DNA of 64,000 nucleotides from Cupriavidus sp. P-10 (GCF_003402535.2 NZ_AP025170.1:2976001-3040000), one strand, 5' to 3'. Shown: positions 47,075-58,241, counted from the stretch's first letter. Notes: a model not told the origin generated them from the letters alone. Numbers and translations: made by a program.

Positions 47075-47459
47075 GGTATTGCGCCAGGGAAATCCGAGAA
47101 ACGCTGCGGGCCATACTGCATGGGCGGGACGGCCGGGTACAGCAGGAGGGGCGAGGGGATCGCGCGGAAGGCTACCGGTATCGGGATGTGCAGCGAATGC
47201 TCATAAGGATGCGCTATAGCCTGTTTGGCGGGTGGCGGCCTCGCCCTGTGCGGGAGAGCACCGACAAGCCCGGATCGTCTGGAATTGCCGCGGCCCATTG
47301 TACTGTGGCAATTGGGCGGCGTACAACAAAGTGCCTTTACCGTCCCCTCTTGAGACGGGGTCGGCTACAGGATACCTAAAACCATGAAAAAAGGCCGGCG
47401 ATTGCCGGCCTTGTGTCGTTTTATGCGAGCGGCCCATCGCGGGCCAACCCACGGCGCAC
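47075..47459. promoter_or_regulatory. Intergenic region upstream of phcB, with terminator for the YceI gene
   Basis: These 385 bases hold no convincing gene. The part near 47459 contains the downstream terminator of the YceI gene (47387-47410). The remainder should include the phcB promoter, but I see no convincing -35/-10 pair or operator palindrome. Confidence 0.35.
47387..47410 (-). terminator. Rho-independent terminator after the first YceI gene
   Basis: GGCCGGC (47393-47399) and GCCGGCC (47404-47410) enclose GATT. On the minus strand six Ts follow. It lies 50 bases past the YceI stop. Confidence 0.88.
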
Positions 47460-48050
47460 TTACTCCGCGCGCACGCCTTCCACCTGGATGGCAAGCTTGA
47501 CCTCAGGCTTGAAGCCCATCTTCACGCCGTAGTCCAGGCCGAAATCGGCGCGGTTGAACTCACCCACGGCATCGGCGCCGCAAGCTTCGCGCTTGAGCAT
47601 CGGGTGCTGGATGCACTTGAATTCGCGGATTTCCAGCTTGACCGGCTTGGACACGCCACGCAGCGTCAGCACGCCTTCCACTTCGGTCGGCACGTCGCCC
47701 TTGAACTTGCTGAACTTGCCCTTGTAGGTCGCCTCGGGGAAGGCTTCCACGTTGAACATGTCCGGGCCCTTGGCGTGCTGGTTCAGCTTGGCATTGCCGA
47801 AATCGATCGAAGCCGGATCGATCTTGACCTCGATGGTACCGGCCCTGGCGGCACGGTCCAGCGTGACGGTGCCGCTGGACTTGTCGAACTTGCCGCGCCA
47901 CGTCGACAGGCCACCCAGGTGGTCGGCCTCGAAGCTCGGGTAGGTATGGGTCGGATCGAGGTTGTACGTCACGGTATTGGCCGAAGCCACGCCGAAGGCG
48001 GCGGTTGCGGAAATGGCCGCGACGGCGGCAACGACGGAACGCAGTTTCAT
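47460..48050 (-). CDS. YceI family periplasmic protein (copy 1)
   Basis: This 196-residue protein has a Sec signal peptide (MKLRSVV...AAFGVASA, about 1-24), so it is exported. The YceI lipocalin-like domain shows [31 protein letters not shown] and a C-terminal [19 protein letters not shown]. YceI proteins bind isoprenoid or other hydrophobic ligands; their role is not settled. It has four cysteines, two near [20 protein letters not shown]. It lies 84 bases after a second YceI gene. Confidence 0.92.
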   Translation of the reverse strand: MKLRSVVAAVAAISATAAFGVASANTVTYNLDPTHTYPSFEADHLGGLSTWRGKFDKSSGTVTLDRAARAGTIEVKIDPASIDFGNAKLNQHAKGPDMFNVEAFPEATYKGKFSKFKGDVPTEVEGVLTLRGVSKPVKLEIREFKCIQHPMLKREACGADAVGEFNRADFGLDYGVKMGFKPEVKLAIQVEGVRAE

Positions 48051-48134
48051 GGGATCTCCCGACAAAAGCAGGTTAAACAGGTTAGCGGAACGTTCTTGGT
48101 ATTAACGTCCTGGTACGTCAGCGGATTGCCGGCC

Positions 48135-48716
48135 TTACTTCTTGGCCTGCACGATACGGAATTTGATCTGAACGTCGTCGGCCACCACCGATGTGTCCTT
48201 CCACTCGCCGTCGCCGATATTGAAGACGGTGCGCTTGATCGGCAGCGCGCCCTCGAATACCTGGCTGGCGCCTTCCTGGCGGTAGGTGGCCGGCACCACC
48301 ACGTCGACGGTCTTGCCCTTGATGGTCAGCTTGCCGGCGACGTCATACTTGCCCGGCGTGCCGTTCTTGATGCTGGTGGACTGGAACACGGCCTTGGGGT
48401 ACTTGGCCGCGTCGAACCACTCCTTGCCCTTCACTTCCTTGGTGGTCTCGGCGTCGCCGATCTCGAAGCTGGCGACGTCGATCTCGACCTTGGCCGACGA
48501 GGTGGCAAGCTTGGCGGGGTCGAAATCGACCTGAGCGTCGAACTTCCTGAACTTGCCTTCCATTGGCACGCCAATCTGGCGCGCCACGGCGGTCACCGAG
48601 CTCTTGGCCGCGTCGACCTGGGCCCAGGCCAGGTTGGCGGCGATGCCGGCGGCTGCCAGCACGGCTGCCACGGTGGCGTTGATGGCCAGCGAGCCGCGGC
48701 GGGAATGGCGATTCAT
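48135..48716 (-). CDS. YceI family periplasmic protein (copy 2)
   Basis: This 193-residue paralogue of the downstream gene is divergent in sequence. It has a signal peptide (about residues 1-33, ending near NLAWAQ) and YceI-type segments (MEGKFRKFDAQVDFDP, EWFDAAKYPKAVFQS, FNIGDGEWKD). The ATG at 48716 has AGGAG nine bases upstream; a TTG six bases earlier is less likely. Cytochrome b561, YceI and YceI form a cluster seen often in proteobacteria. Confidence 0.92.
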   Translation of the reverse strand: MNRHSRRGSLAINATVAAVLAAAGIAANLAWAQVDAAKSSVTAVARQIGVPMEGKFRKFDAQVDFDPAKLATSSAKVEIDVASFEIGDAETTKEVKGKEWFDAAKYPKAVFQSTSIKNGTPGKYDVAGKLTIKGKTVDVVVPATYRQEGASQVFEGALPIKRTVFNIGDGEWKDTSVVADDVQIKFRIVQAKK

Positions 48717-48783
48717 CTTCAATGACTCCTGTCAGGTTCGAGTTTCGGCGCACGGCGCCGCGGTACGGAGAAATTCGGCACAG

Positions 48784-49338
48784 TCAGCGCAGGAACGGCA
48801 GCATGCGGCCCAGCGTGCCGTCGCGGTCGACGAACTGGTGCTTCACCGCCGCCGCCGCATGGACAACGACCACGGCGGCCATCAGGTAGTTCAGCCAGAC
48901 ATGCGCAAACTTGAGCACTTCCTTCAGTTCGTCGCTCTTCTCGATCAGCGCCGGCATCTTCCACAGGCCCAGGTAGACCACCGGCACGCCAGCCGCCGAA
49001 CTGTAGAGATAGCCGCTGATGGGAACGATCACGATCAGCAGGTACAGCAAATGGTGCGCCCCGGCGGCGGCCCTGGCCTGCCAGGCCGGCGTGCCGGGCG
49101 CAACCGGCGGCGCCTGGTGCGTGGCGCGCCACAGCACCCGCAGCAGCGCCACGGCGAAGATCGTCACGCCCAGCCACTTGTGCCACGAATAGAGCTTCAG
49201 CTTGGTCGGCGTCAGCCCCGGAATGCCGGTCATGTACAGGCCGAGCCCGAACGCGCCGAAGATCGCCAGGGCGATGACCCAGTGCAGCGCGATGGCGGTG
49301 GGACCGTAGCCGGCCGGGGCATTGGCGGTAGAACGCAT
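48784..49338 (-). CDS. Cytochrome b561
   Basis: This 184-residue inner-membrane dihaem cytochrome has four helices and candidate haem-ligand histidines in ALHWVIALAIF, SWHKWLGV, GAHHLLYLL and VVVVHAAAAVKHQF. It probably oxidises quinol or superoxide, as shown for E. coli CybB. A GAGAGGAAACAG ribosome-binding site precedes the ATG at 49338. A minus-strand GCAATAATGCG about 85 bases upstream may be its -10. It heads the cytochrome b561-YceI-YceI operon. Confidence 0.92.
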   Translation of the reverse strand: MRSTANAPAGYGPTAIALHWVIALAIFGAFGLGLYMTGIPGLTPTKLKLYSWHKWLGVTIFAVALLRVLWRATHQAPPVAPGTPAWQARAAAGAHHLLYLLIVIVPISGYLYSSAAGVPVVYLGLWKMPALIEKSDELKEVLKFAHVWLNYLMAAVVVVHAAAAVKHQFVDRDGTLGRMLPFLR

Positions 49339-49563
49339 CTGTTTCCTCTCGCCCGCGTCATGGGCATTCACAAATTTGGGGACTCACCCTGGGATTGGAT
49401 CCGCTGGAGCGCTGAAGATTCTCGCATTATTGCGGCGGGAAGTGCGCTCATGCAGGACAGTCCTTCATTAAGTTATTCAAATGCTTTGAAGCGACATTCT
49501 GCCGCAAGCGCCACAACGCCGCAGAGCGGGCTGCCAGTTGGCGCAACCAGGTGCCACCAAAGC

Positions 49564-49592
49564 AAAAAAGCCATCCTGGCGGATGGCTTTTT
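49564..49592 (-). terminator. Rho-independent terminator after purB
   Basis: GCCATCC (49570-49576) and GGATGGC (49581-49587) enclose TGGC. Six Ts follow on the minus strand, and five on the plus strand, so it can work in both directions. It lies about 40 bases past the purB stop. Confidence 0.9.
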
Positions 49593-49630
49593 CTGGGCTG
49601 TGCCGGCGTCTGTGGCCGGCGGATGTGACG

Positions 49631-51382
<1,752 letters not shown>

Positions 51383-51395
51383 TCAAGGGGAGAAC

Positions 51396-52010
51396 ATGAA
51401 GCTGTATGCGTCCCATACCAGTCCCTACGCGCGCAAGGTGCGCGTGGTGATGGCGGAAAAGAAGATCGACTACCAGCTAATTGAAGAGGACGTCTGGTCG
51501 CCGGAATCCAAAATCGGCCAGTACAACCCGCTTGGCAAGGTGCCTTGCCTGGTGATGGAAGACGGCGGCGCCATCTTCGATTCGCGCGTGATCGTCGAGT
51601 ATGTCGACACGCTGACTCCGGTCAGCCGGATGATCCCTCAGGGCGGGCGCGAGCGGCTGGAAGTACGCTGCTGGGAAGCGCTGGCCGACGGCCTGCTCGA
51701 CGCGGCCCTGCTGGCGCGCCTGGAAGTCACGCAGCGCGAGCCGCAGGAGCGCAGCGAGCGCTGGGTCAAGCGCCAGCTCGGCAAGATCGATGCGGCGCTG
51801 GCCGCCATGGCCAACGGCCTGGCCGACCGCCCCTTCTGCACCGGCACGCACTACTCGCTGGCAGATGTCGCGGTGGGCTGTGCGCTGTCCTACCTGGATT
51901 TCCGTTTCCCCGACATCGCCTGGCGCGAGCGCCATCCCAACCTGGCAGGCCTGGAAGAAAAACTGTCGAAACGGCAGTCGTTTATCGATACCGCGCCGCC
52001 GCGCGGCTGA
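51396..52010 (+). CDS. Glutathione S-transferase family protein
   Basis: This 204-residue protein has a thioredoxin-like N-terminal domain (MKLYASHTSPYARKVRV, with Ser9 as candidate catalytic residue, and GKVPCLVMEDGGAIFDSRVI) and an all-alpha C-terminal domain ending LSKRQSFIDTAPP. It is closest in form to YibF-like bacterial GSTs, whose substrates are unknown. It is divergent from purB and convergent with mnmA. Confidence 0.9.
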   Translation: MKLYASHTSPYARKVRVVMAEKKIDYQLIEEDVWSPESKIGQYNPLGKVPCLVMEDGGAIFDSRVIVEYVDTLTPVSRMIPQGGRERLEVRCWEALADGLLDAALLARLEVTQREPQERSERWVKRQLGKIDAALAAMANGLADRPFCTGTHYSLADVAVGCALSYLDFRFPDIAWRERHPNLAGLEEKLSKRQSFIDTAPPRG

Positions 52011-52027
52011 AGCCCGCCTGCCCCAAT

Positions 52028-52057
52028 GAAAAACACCCGCACGCAGCGGGTGTTTTT
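52028..52057. terminator. Bidirectional terminator between GST and mnmA
   Basis: AACACCCGC (52032-52040) and GCGGGTGTT (52046-52054) enclose ACGCA. TTTTT follows on the plus strand and TTTTTC on the minus strand, so it serves both convergent genes. Confidence 0.92.
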
Positions 52058-52077
52058 CATTCGGCCGACGGCAGCGC

Positions 52078-53169
52078 TTACTGGATGATGCCGCCACCCA
52101 GGCACACGTCGCCGTCATACAGCACCGCCGACTGCCCCGGCGTGACGGCCCACTGCGCCTCGGCAAACCCCAGCTGCAGCGTGTCGCCGTCAGCGGCCTG
52201 CACGGTGCAGGCCGCGTCGCTCTGGCGATAGCGGGTCTTGGCCGCCATCGTGGCGCCCGCGGTCGGCGCCTCGCCGGCCACCCACGACAAATCCGACGCG
52301 GTCAGCACCGGCGTCAGCAGCCACGGGTGGTCGTGGCCCTGCACCACGTACAGCGTGTTGTTCTCCATATCCTTGCGCGCCACATACCAGGCATCGCCGT
52401 TGCCGTCGCGGCTGCCGCCCAGGCCGATGCCCTTGCGCTGGCCAAGCGTGTAGAACGCCAGCCCGATGTGCTCGCCCACGACCTTGCCCTCGGGCGTCTT
52501 CATCGGTCCCGGCCTGGTCGGCAGGTAGCGGTTCAGGAAATCGCGGAATGGCCGCTCGCCGATAAAGCAGATGCCGGTCGAATCCTTCTTCTTCGCGTTC
52601 GGCAGGCCGATCCCGGCGGCGATCTCGCGCACGCGGGTCTTGGGCATCTCGCCCAGCGGGAACAGCGTGCGCGACAGCTGCGCCTGGTTCAGCCGGTGCA
52701 GGAAATAGCTCTGGTCCTTGGTATGGTCGAGCGCCTTGAGCAGCTCGAAGCGCCCTGCCGCGTTCTGGCGCACGCGCGCATAGTGGCCGGTGGCGATAGT
52801 CTCGGCACCCAGCGACATGGCGTGGTCGAGGAAGGCCTTGAACTTGATCTCGGCATTGCACAGCACATCCGGGTTGGGCGTGCGTCCGGCCGAGTACTCG
52901 CGCAGGAAATCGGCGAAGACGCGGTCCTTGTACTCGGCGGCGAAGTTGACCGCCTCGACGTCGACGCCGATCAGGTCGGCCACCGACACCACGTCCAGCC
53001 AGTCCTGGCGCGTGGAACAATACTCGCTGTCGTCATCGTCTTCCCAGTTCTTCATGAACAGGCCGATGACCTCGTAGCCCTGCTGCTTGAGCAGCCATGC
53101 GGTGACCGACGAATCGACTCCGCCCGACATGCCGACCACGACGCGCTTTCCGTTCCCCTGGCTGCTCAC
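52078..53169 (-). CDS. mnmA: tRNA-specific 2-thiouridylase MnmA
   Basis: This 363-residue enzyme thiolates U34 of Lys, Glu and Gln tRNAs. The PP-loop SGGVDS is at 15-20, and the catalytic cysteines lie in [12 protein letters not shown] and [12 protein letters not shown]. The open frame extends far upstream, but that is nudJ-strand noise. The GTG at 53169 overlaps the NUDIX stop by two bases and gives the family N-terminus, so the pair is coupled. Confidence 0.96.
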   Translation of the reverse strand: MSSQGNGKRVVVGMSGGVDSSVTAWLLKQQGYEVIGLFMKNWEDDDDSEYCSTRQDWLDVVSVADLIGVDVEAVNFAAEYKDRVFADFLREYSAGRTPNPDVLCNAEIKFKAFLDHAMSLGAETIATGHYARVRQNAAGRFELLKALDHTKDQSYFLHRLNQAQLSRTLFPLGEMPKTRVREIAAGIGLPNAKKKDSTGICFIGERPFRDFLNRYLPTRPGPMKTPEGKVVGEHIGLAFYTLGQRKGIGLGGSRDGNGDAWYVARKDMENNTLYVVQGHDHPWLLTPVLTASDLSWVAGEAPTAGATMAAKTRYRQSDAACTVQAADGDTLQLGFAEAQWAVTPGQSAVLYDGDVCLGGGIIQ

Positions 53170-53657
53170 AACCTGACTCCCACGGACAACACCGACGGGT
53201 GCGTGTACAGCGCGTCCAGCGCGAAACGCTTGCCGGCCAGGTAATCGTCGACGCAGGCCATCACCAGCGGCGAGCGGTGGCGTTCCGGGCACGCGCGGAT
53301 CTCGTCGGCGCCCATCCAGACGGTGCGCACGATGCCGGTGTCGAGCTGGCGGCCCGCGTCGAGCGAGCCCAGGTCGCCGGTAAAGGCAAAGCGCACGTAT
53401 GTGACATCCGTACCGGTGCGCGAAGACAGCGAGCGGCCCATGTAGCAGCCCAGCAACGCGCGCGGCTCGAAGGTGTGCGCGGTTTCTTCCAGGGTTTCGC
53501 GGATGACGGCGCGGATCAGGCTCTCGCCCGGGTCCAGGTGGCCGGCGGGCTGGTTCAGCCGCAGCCCTTCCGCGGTTTCCTCTTCGACCAGCAGGAAGCG
53601 TCCGCCGCGCTCGATCACGGCGGCAACGGTCACACTGGCATTCCAATCACGTGACAT
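53166..53657 (-). CDS. NudJ-like NUDIX hydrolase
   Basis: This 163-residue protein has the Nudix box with Gly39, Glu45, Arg53, Glu54, Glu57 and Glu58 ([20 protein letters not shown], then TA). In E. coli nudJ, a phosphatase of nucleoside di- and triphosphates and HMP-PP, lies directly upstream of mnmA. The same order here supports a NudJ-like role. The ATG at 53657 is preferred to a TTG nine bases earlier. TAGAAT on the minus strand near 53683 may be the -10. Confidence 0.9.
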   Translation of the reverse strand: MSRDWNASVTVAAVIERGGRFLLVEEETAEGLRLNQPAGHLDPGESLIRAVIRETLEETAHTFEPRALLGCYMGRSLSSRTGTDVTYVRFAFTGDLGSLDAGRQLDTGIVRTVWMGADEIRACPERHRSPLVMACVDDYLAGKRFALDALYTHPSVLSVGVRL

Positions 53658-53796
53658 GATGCTCAATTTTTAGGCAATCCCGCATTCTACCGGTTGCCGG
53701 CGCATCGCGCAGCGGCATGCGCTTGCCGGTCGCCGGAGCGCCAACTGTTCGGAACTGTCCGGAAATTCTGTTGCCGCACCGCATCAATAACCGACC

Positions 53797-53804
53797 GACC
53801 GGTC
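53797..53804. promoter_or_regulatory. Candidate operator upstream of pntAA
   Basis: GACCGGTC is a perfect 8-base palindrome inside ACCGACCGACCGGTCAC. It resembles TetR-family operator cores but is short, and GC-rich DNA gives such matches by chance. It lies 134 bases before the pntAA ATG. Confidence 0.3.
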
Positions 53805-53937
53805 ACACCATTGCGCGTCAGATTCCTGTAAGCTGCGAAAAAATTGTGCGCTGCGGCCAAGCCGGTCACGGCGAGCAACGGACCAGACGTCGGTCCGCCC
53901 AACCAGATTACGACGCCAGCTAAAGGAGAAATCGACG

Positions 53938-55059
53938 ATGTACATCGGCATCCCGCAGGAGACGCGGGCAGGCGAGACTCGCGTCGCCGCCACCCCCGAG
54001 ACGATCAAGAAGTACGTCGCCCAGGGCCACAAGGTGGTCGTCCAGGCCGGCGCCGGCGTTCGCGCCAGCCAGCCCGACGGCGCATACGAGGCGGTCGGCG
54101 CCACCATTGGCACTGCCGCCGAAGCGCTGGGCGCACAGATGGTACTCAAGGTGCGCGCCCCGGACGACGCGGAACTGGCACAGATGAAGCCGGGGTCCGT
54201 GCTGGTGGGCATGCTCAACCCCTTCGATGCCGAGAACAACGCGCGCATGGCGGCGGCCAACGTGACCGCCTTCGCGCTCGAGGCCGCGCCGCGCACCACG
54301 CGCGCGCAGAGCATGGACGTGCTCTCGTCGCAGGCCAATATCGCCGGCTACAAGGCCGTGCTGGTGGCCGCGCACCACTACCAGCGCTTCATGCCGATGC
54401 TGATGACCGCCGCCGGCACCGTCAAGGCCGCGCGCGTGCTGATCCTCGGCGCCGGCGTGGCCGGCCTGCAGGCGATCGCCACCGCCAAGCGCCTGGGCGC
54501 GGTGATCGAAGCGTCCGACGTGCGCCCCGCGGTCAAGGAACAGATCGAATCGCTCGGCGGCAAGTTCCTCGACGTGCCGTTCCTGACCGACGAAGAGCGC
54601 GAGATCGCGCAAGGCGTGGGCGGCTATGCGCGCCCGATGCCGCCGGACTGGATGAAGCGCCAGGCCGAGCTGGTGCACCAGCGCGCGATCCAGGCCGACA
54701 TCGTCATCACCACCGCGCTGATCCCGGGCCGCAAGGCCCCGGTGCTGCTGCAGGAAGCGACCGTGCAGCAGATGAAGCCGGGCTCGGTGGTGGTCGACCT
54801 GGCCGCCGCGCAGGGCGGCAACTGCCCGCTGACGGTGGCCGACGAAGTGGTCGAGCGCCACGGGGTCATCCTCATCGGCCATACCAACCTGGCCAGCATG
54901 GTGGCGGCCGACGCCTCGGCGCTCTACGCCCGCAACGTGCTGGATTTCCTCAAGCTGGTCGTCGACAAGGATGGCCAGTTCACGCTCAACCTTGAAGACG
55001 ACATCGTCGCCGCCTGCCTGATGTGCCGTGACGGCCAGGTCGTGCGCGAGGCGGCGTAA
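53938..55059 (+). CDS. pntAA: NAD(P) transhydrogenase subunit alpha, part 1 (dI domain)
   Basis: This 373-residue soluble NAD(H)-binding domain of proton-translocating transhydrogenase has the N-terminal IGIPQETRAGETRVAATP, the RAQSMDVLSSQANIAGYKA signature and a Rossmann loop GAGVAG at 171-176. The protein ends before any membrane helices, so the alpha subunit is split in two as in Rhodospirillum rubrum. A GGAG ribosome-binding site precedes the ATG. The enzyme uses the proton gradient to make NADPH. Confidence 0.96.
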   Translation: MYIGIPQETRAGETRVAATPETIKKYVAQGHKVVVQAGAGVRASQPDGAYEAVGATIGTAAEALGAQMVLKVRAPDDAELAQMKPGSVLVGMLNPFDAENNARMAAANVTAFALEAAPRTTRAQSMDVLSSQANIAGYKAVLVAAHHYQRFMPMLMTAAGTVKAARVLILGAGVAGLQAIATAKRLGAVIEASDVRPAVKEQIESLGGKFLDVPFLTDEEREIAQGVGGYARPMPPDWMKRQAELVHQRAIQADIVITTALIPGRKAPVLLQEATVQQMKPGSVVVDLAAAQGGNCPLTVADEVVERHGVILIGHTNLASMVAADASALYARNVLDFLKLVVDKDGQFTLNLEDDIVAACLMCRDGQVVREAA

Positions 55060-55093
55060 TACCCGGGGCGCCCCGCGCGCCCGGTAGCTTTCG

Positions 55094-55111
55094 TCTCCCG
55101 CACGCGGGAGA
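55094..55111. repeat. REP-like palindrome, copy 3
   Basis: TCTCCCGC and GCGGGAGA flank AC; AGGGAGC follows. It lies between pntAA and pntAB, within the presumed operon, and shares the core of the copies at 8656 and 21286. Confidence 0.75.
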
Positions 55112-55227
55112 GGGAGCACGCAATTGGTCATTCAGAGCCACTGGCCATTTGGTGCGCCGTAGTCAGCAATAAGAATCCAGTAGAAAACACGCTGCATCCC
55201 GGTTTCAAAGCAACGGAGGAGAAGTCG

Positions 55228-55569
55228 ATGGAGATGGTGAACCACACGGTGATCAATTTGATCATCTTCGTGCTGGCGATCTACGTGGGCTACCACGTGG
55301 TCTGGACGGTCACGCCGGCCCTGCATACGCCCCTGATGGCGGTAACCAACGCGATCTCGGCCATCATCATCGTTGGCGCGATGCTCGCCGCGGGCCTGAC
55401 CGAAGGCGCCACGGGCCGCATCATGGGCACGCTGGCGGTGGCATTGGCCGCGGTCAACGTGTTCGGCGGTTTCCTGGTCACCCAGCGCATGCTGGAGATG
55501 TTCAAGAAGAAAGAGCCGAAGGCCAAGGCGCCCGAAGCCAAGCAGGCACTGGCCAGGGAGGGCGCGTAA
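55228..55569 (+). CDS. pntAB: NAD(P) transhydrogenase subunit alpha, part 2 (membrane)
   Basis: This 113-residue membrane protein has three to four helices ([48 protein letters not shown]) and a charged Lys/Glu/Ala-rich C-terminus. It forms half of the proton channel (dII). GGAGGAGAAG precedes the ATG. The stop overlaps the pntB start (TAATG). Confidence 0.94.
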   Translation: MEMVNHTVINLIIFVLAIYVGYHVVWTVTPALHTPLMAVTNAISAIIIVGAMLAAGLTEGATGRIMGTLAVALAAVNVFGGFLVTQRMLEMFKKKEPKAKAPEAKQALAREGA

Positions 55570-57044
55570 TGGCAGCCGGCCTCGTCAGCATGAACCTCGT
55601 CACCCTGCTCTACCTGGTGGCTTCGGTCTGTTTCATCCAGGCGCTCAAGGGCCTGTCGCACCCGGCCTCGGCGCGCAAGGGCAATGCCTTCGGCATGATC
55701 GGCATGGCGATCGCGGTGGTCACCACGCTGGCCCTGATCATCAAGCTCAAGAATGAATTCCTGGCGGCCGGCACGGCGCAGTCGTCGGTGGGCTCCGGCC
55801 TGGCGCTGATCTTCGGCGCGCTGGTGGTGGGCGGCGGCATCGGCGCCTACGTGGCGCGCAAGGTGCAGATGACCAAGATGCCCGAGCTGGTCGCGGCAAT
55901 GCACTCGCTGATCGGTCTTGCGGCGGTGTTCATCGCCGTGGCCGCGGTGGCCGAGCCGGCCGCGTTCGGCATCACGCCGGCGGGCTCGCACCTGATCCCG
56001 CTGGGCAACCGGATCGAGCTGTTCATCGGCTGCTTCGTCGGTGCCATCACCTTCTCCGGTTCGGTGATCGCCTTCGGCAAGCTGGCCGGGCGCTACAAGT
56101 TCCGCCTGTTCCAGGGCGCGCCGGTGGTGTTTGCCGGCCAGCACTGGCTGAACCTGCTGCTGGCGGTGGCGATGTTGGGCTTCGGCGTGATCTTCTTCAT
56201 GTCGCAGGACTGGCTGCCGTTCCTGATCATGCTGGCCATTGCCTTCGTGCTGGGCGTGCTGATCATCATCCCGATCGGCGGTGCCGACATGCCGGTGGTG
56301 GTGTCGATGCTGAACTCGTACTCGGGCTGGGCGGCGGCGGGCATCGGCTTCTCGCTGAACAACCCGATGCTGATCATCGCCGGCTCGCTGGTGGGATCGT
56401 CCGGTGCCATCCTCTCGTACATCATGTGCAAGGCGATGAACCGCTCGTTCTTCAACGTGATCCTGGGCGGTTTCGGCGGCGCGACGGCGGCGGCGGCAGC
56501 GGGCGACCAGCAGCAGCGCCCGGTCAAGTCGGGCTCCGCCGACGATGCCGCCTTCCTGATGGGCAACGCCGAGACCGTGATCATCGTGCCGGGCTACGGC
56601 CTGGCCGTGGCGCGCGCCCAGCACGCCCTGAAGGAACTGACCGAGAAGCTGGCCGAAAAGGGCGTGACCGTGAAGTACGCGATCCACCCGGTGGCGGGCC
56701 GTATGCCGGGCCACATGAACGTGCTGCTGGCCGAAGCCGAGGTGCCGTACGACCAGGTCTTCGAGATGGAAGACATCAACAGCGAGTTCGGCCAGGCCGA
56801 CGTGGTGCTGGTGCTGGGCGCCAACGACGTGGTCAACCCGGCGGCCAAGACCGACCCCCAGTCGCCGATCGCCGGCATGCCGATCCTGGAGGCGTACAAG
56901 GCCAAGACCATCATCGTCAACAAGCGCTCGATGGCCGCCGGCTATGCCGGCCTGGACAACGAGCTGTTCTACATGGACAAGACCATGATGGTGTTCGGCG
57001 ACGCCAAGAAGGTGGTCGAGGACATGTTCAAGGCAGTCGACTAA
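55569..57044 (+). CDS. pntB: NAD(P) transhydrogenase subunit beta
   Basis: This 491-residue subunit has about nine helices in its first 290 residues, forming the rest of the proton channel. The C-terminal NADP(H)-binding dIII domain has IIVPGYGLAVARAQHAL, HPVAGRMPGHMNVLLAEA and LGANDVVNPAAK. An Ala-rich linker (ATAAAAAGDQQQRP) joins the two. It is the last gene of pntAA-AB-B. Confidence 0.97.
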   Translation: MAAGLVSMNLVTLLYLVASVCFIQALKGLSHPASARKGNAFGMIGMAIAVVTTLALIIKLKNEFLAAGTAQSSVGSGLALIFGALVVGGGIGAYVARKVQMTKMPELVAAMHSLIGLAAVFIAVAAVAEPAAFGITPAGSHLIPLGNRIELFIGCFVGAITFSGSVIAFGKLAGRYKFRLFQGAPVVFAGQHWLNLLLAVAMLGFGVIFFMSQDWLPFLIMLAIAFVLGVLIIIPIGGADMPVVVSMLNSYSGWAAAGIGFSLNNPMLIIAGSLVGSSGAILSYIMCKAMNRSFFNVILGGFGGATAAAAAGDQQQRPVKSGSADDAAFLMGNAETVIIVPGYGLAVARAQHALKELTEKLAEKGVTVKYAIHPVAGRMPGHMNVLLAEAEVPYDQVFEMEDINSEFGQADVVLVLGANDVVNPAAKTDPQSPIAGMPILEAYKAKTIIVNKRSMAAGYAGLDNELFYMDKTMMVFGDAKKVVEDMFKAVD

Positions 57045-57098
57045 GACGGCCATGCCGGCAGGCGACCGGGCCTTCCCGGCCGCCTGCGGCGCCGTGCC

Positions 57099-57126
57099 TT
57101 GCAAGGCAGCCACGGCGCGCTATACT
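57099..57126 (+). promoter_or_regulatory. Strong sigma-70-type promoter before the orphan response regulator
   Basis: TTGCAA (-35, 57099-57104) and TATACT (-10, 57121-57126) have a 16-base spacer. Transcription would start near 57133, leaving a leader of about 60 bases to the ATG at 57195. It separates the regulator from the pnt operon. Confidence 0.75.
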
Positions 57127-57194
57127 GGCCTGCGAATGCGCACGCCGGCTTGCCGAATGCGCCGAACCCCTGCCGGCCCCGACGCCAACGCATC

Positions 57195-58241
57195 ATGACC
57201 TTCAACCCGCATGACCGGAACCTGTCGGTCTTCCATCACCCGGTCCTGACCGTCCTCGTCGACGACAGCAAATCGTTTATCGACAGCCTGGCGTTCCAGA
57301 TGGATGCCTCGCGCGCGGTCATCACCTTCACCGACCCGCGTGAAGCGCTGCAATGGATCCGCGAGGCCTATGCCACCCGCTTCCCCGGCTTCCTGCCGGT
57401 GCGGGTCACGCATGACGACCTGACCTTCCTGACCGAGCGCCGTACCGTCCAGCTCGATATCGACCGGATCTATCGCCAGATCCACGATATCAACCGCTTC
57501 CTGCAGCCGGGCGTGATCGTGGTGGACTACTCGATGCCGCAGATGGACGGGCTGGAGTTCTGCCAGGCGCTGCAGGACCTGCCGTGCAAGACCATCCTGC
57601 TGACCGGTACCGCGGACGAAAGCATCGCCGTGCAGGGCTTCAACCACGGGCTGATCGACCGCTACGTCAAGAAGCACGACAGCAATATGGTGGAGCGGCT
57701 GGACCAGGAAATCGAAGCCATGCAGCACGCGTACTTCGCTACGCTGTCGCGCACGCTGCGCGAGCTGCTGACGCGGCATTCGTTCTCGTTCCTGTCCGAC
57801 CCGGCCATGACCGAGCGGGTGCGCCAGCTCACGGCGCGCTACGGCTTTGTCGAGTACTACCTGTACCCCAACCCGGCCGGCATCCTGCTGTTGACTGCGC
57901 AAGGCCACGCCACGCTGATGGTGATCGAGACCCGCGCCGGCCTGATGAGCCAGGTGGAATCGGCCGAAGCCTACGACGCCCCCGCCGCGCTGATCGAAGG
58001 CCTGCGCGAGGGCCGCCTGATACCGTTCTTCTGGCCGGGCAACGGCATGTACACGCCGGCCTGCATCGACTGGGAACAATACTGCCTGCCGGCCGAGCGC
58101 TGTGAAGGCAACGAAGAGTTCTTCTACGCCCTGTTCGACCTGCCGCGCCACCTGCTGCAGGAGCCGGTGGTCAGCCTGCAGGGCTTCCTGGCGGATTTTT
58201 CCCGCAACTCCGAATCCTTGACCGGGCGCAAGCGCACCTGA
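57195..58241 (+). CDS. Orphan response regulator with split receiver domain
   Basis: This 348-residue protein has receiver-domain hallmarks: acidic Asp23/Asp24, phospho-acceptor Asp111 in VIVVDYSMPQMDG, Thr137 in ILLTGTADE and Lys159/Lys160. Between the second helix and the phospho-acceptor strand there is an insertion of about 45 residues (roughly 57-103) that is partly hydrophobic and charged. The C-terminal 180 residues show no DNA-binding or enzymatic motif that I recognise. It has its own promoter and no neighbouring kinase. A link to the phc relay, whose PhcQ also lacks a known output domain, is speculative. Confidence 0.82.
   Translation: MTFNPHDRNLSVFHHPVLTVLVDDSKSFIDSLAFQMDASRAVITFTDPREALQWIREAYATRFPGFLPVRVTHDDLTFLTERRTVQLDIDRIYRQIHDINRFLQPGVIVVDYSMPQMDGLEFCQALQDLPCKTILLTGTADESIAVQGFNHGLIDRYVKKHDSNMVERLDQEIEAMQHAYFATLSRTLRELLTRHSFSFLSDPAMTERVRQLTARYGFVEYYLYPNPAGILLLTAQGHATLMVIETRAGLMSQVESAEAYDAPAALIEGLREGRLIPFFWPGNGMYTPACIDWEQYCLPAERCEGNEEFFYALFDLPRHLLQEPVVSLQGFLADFSRNSESLTGRKRT

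Noticed and set aside
53170..53646. Extended N-terminus of mnmA through the NUDIX gene
   Set aside because: It is an out-of-frame reading of the NUDIX gene; the GTG at 53169 gives the conserved start.
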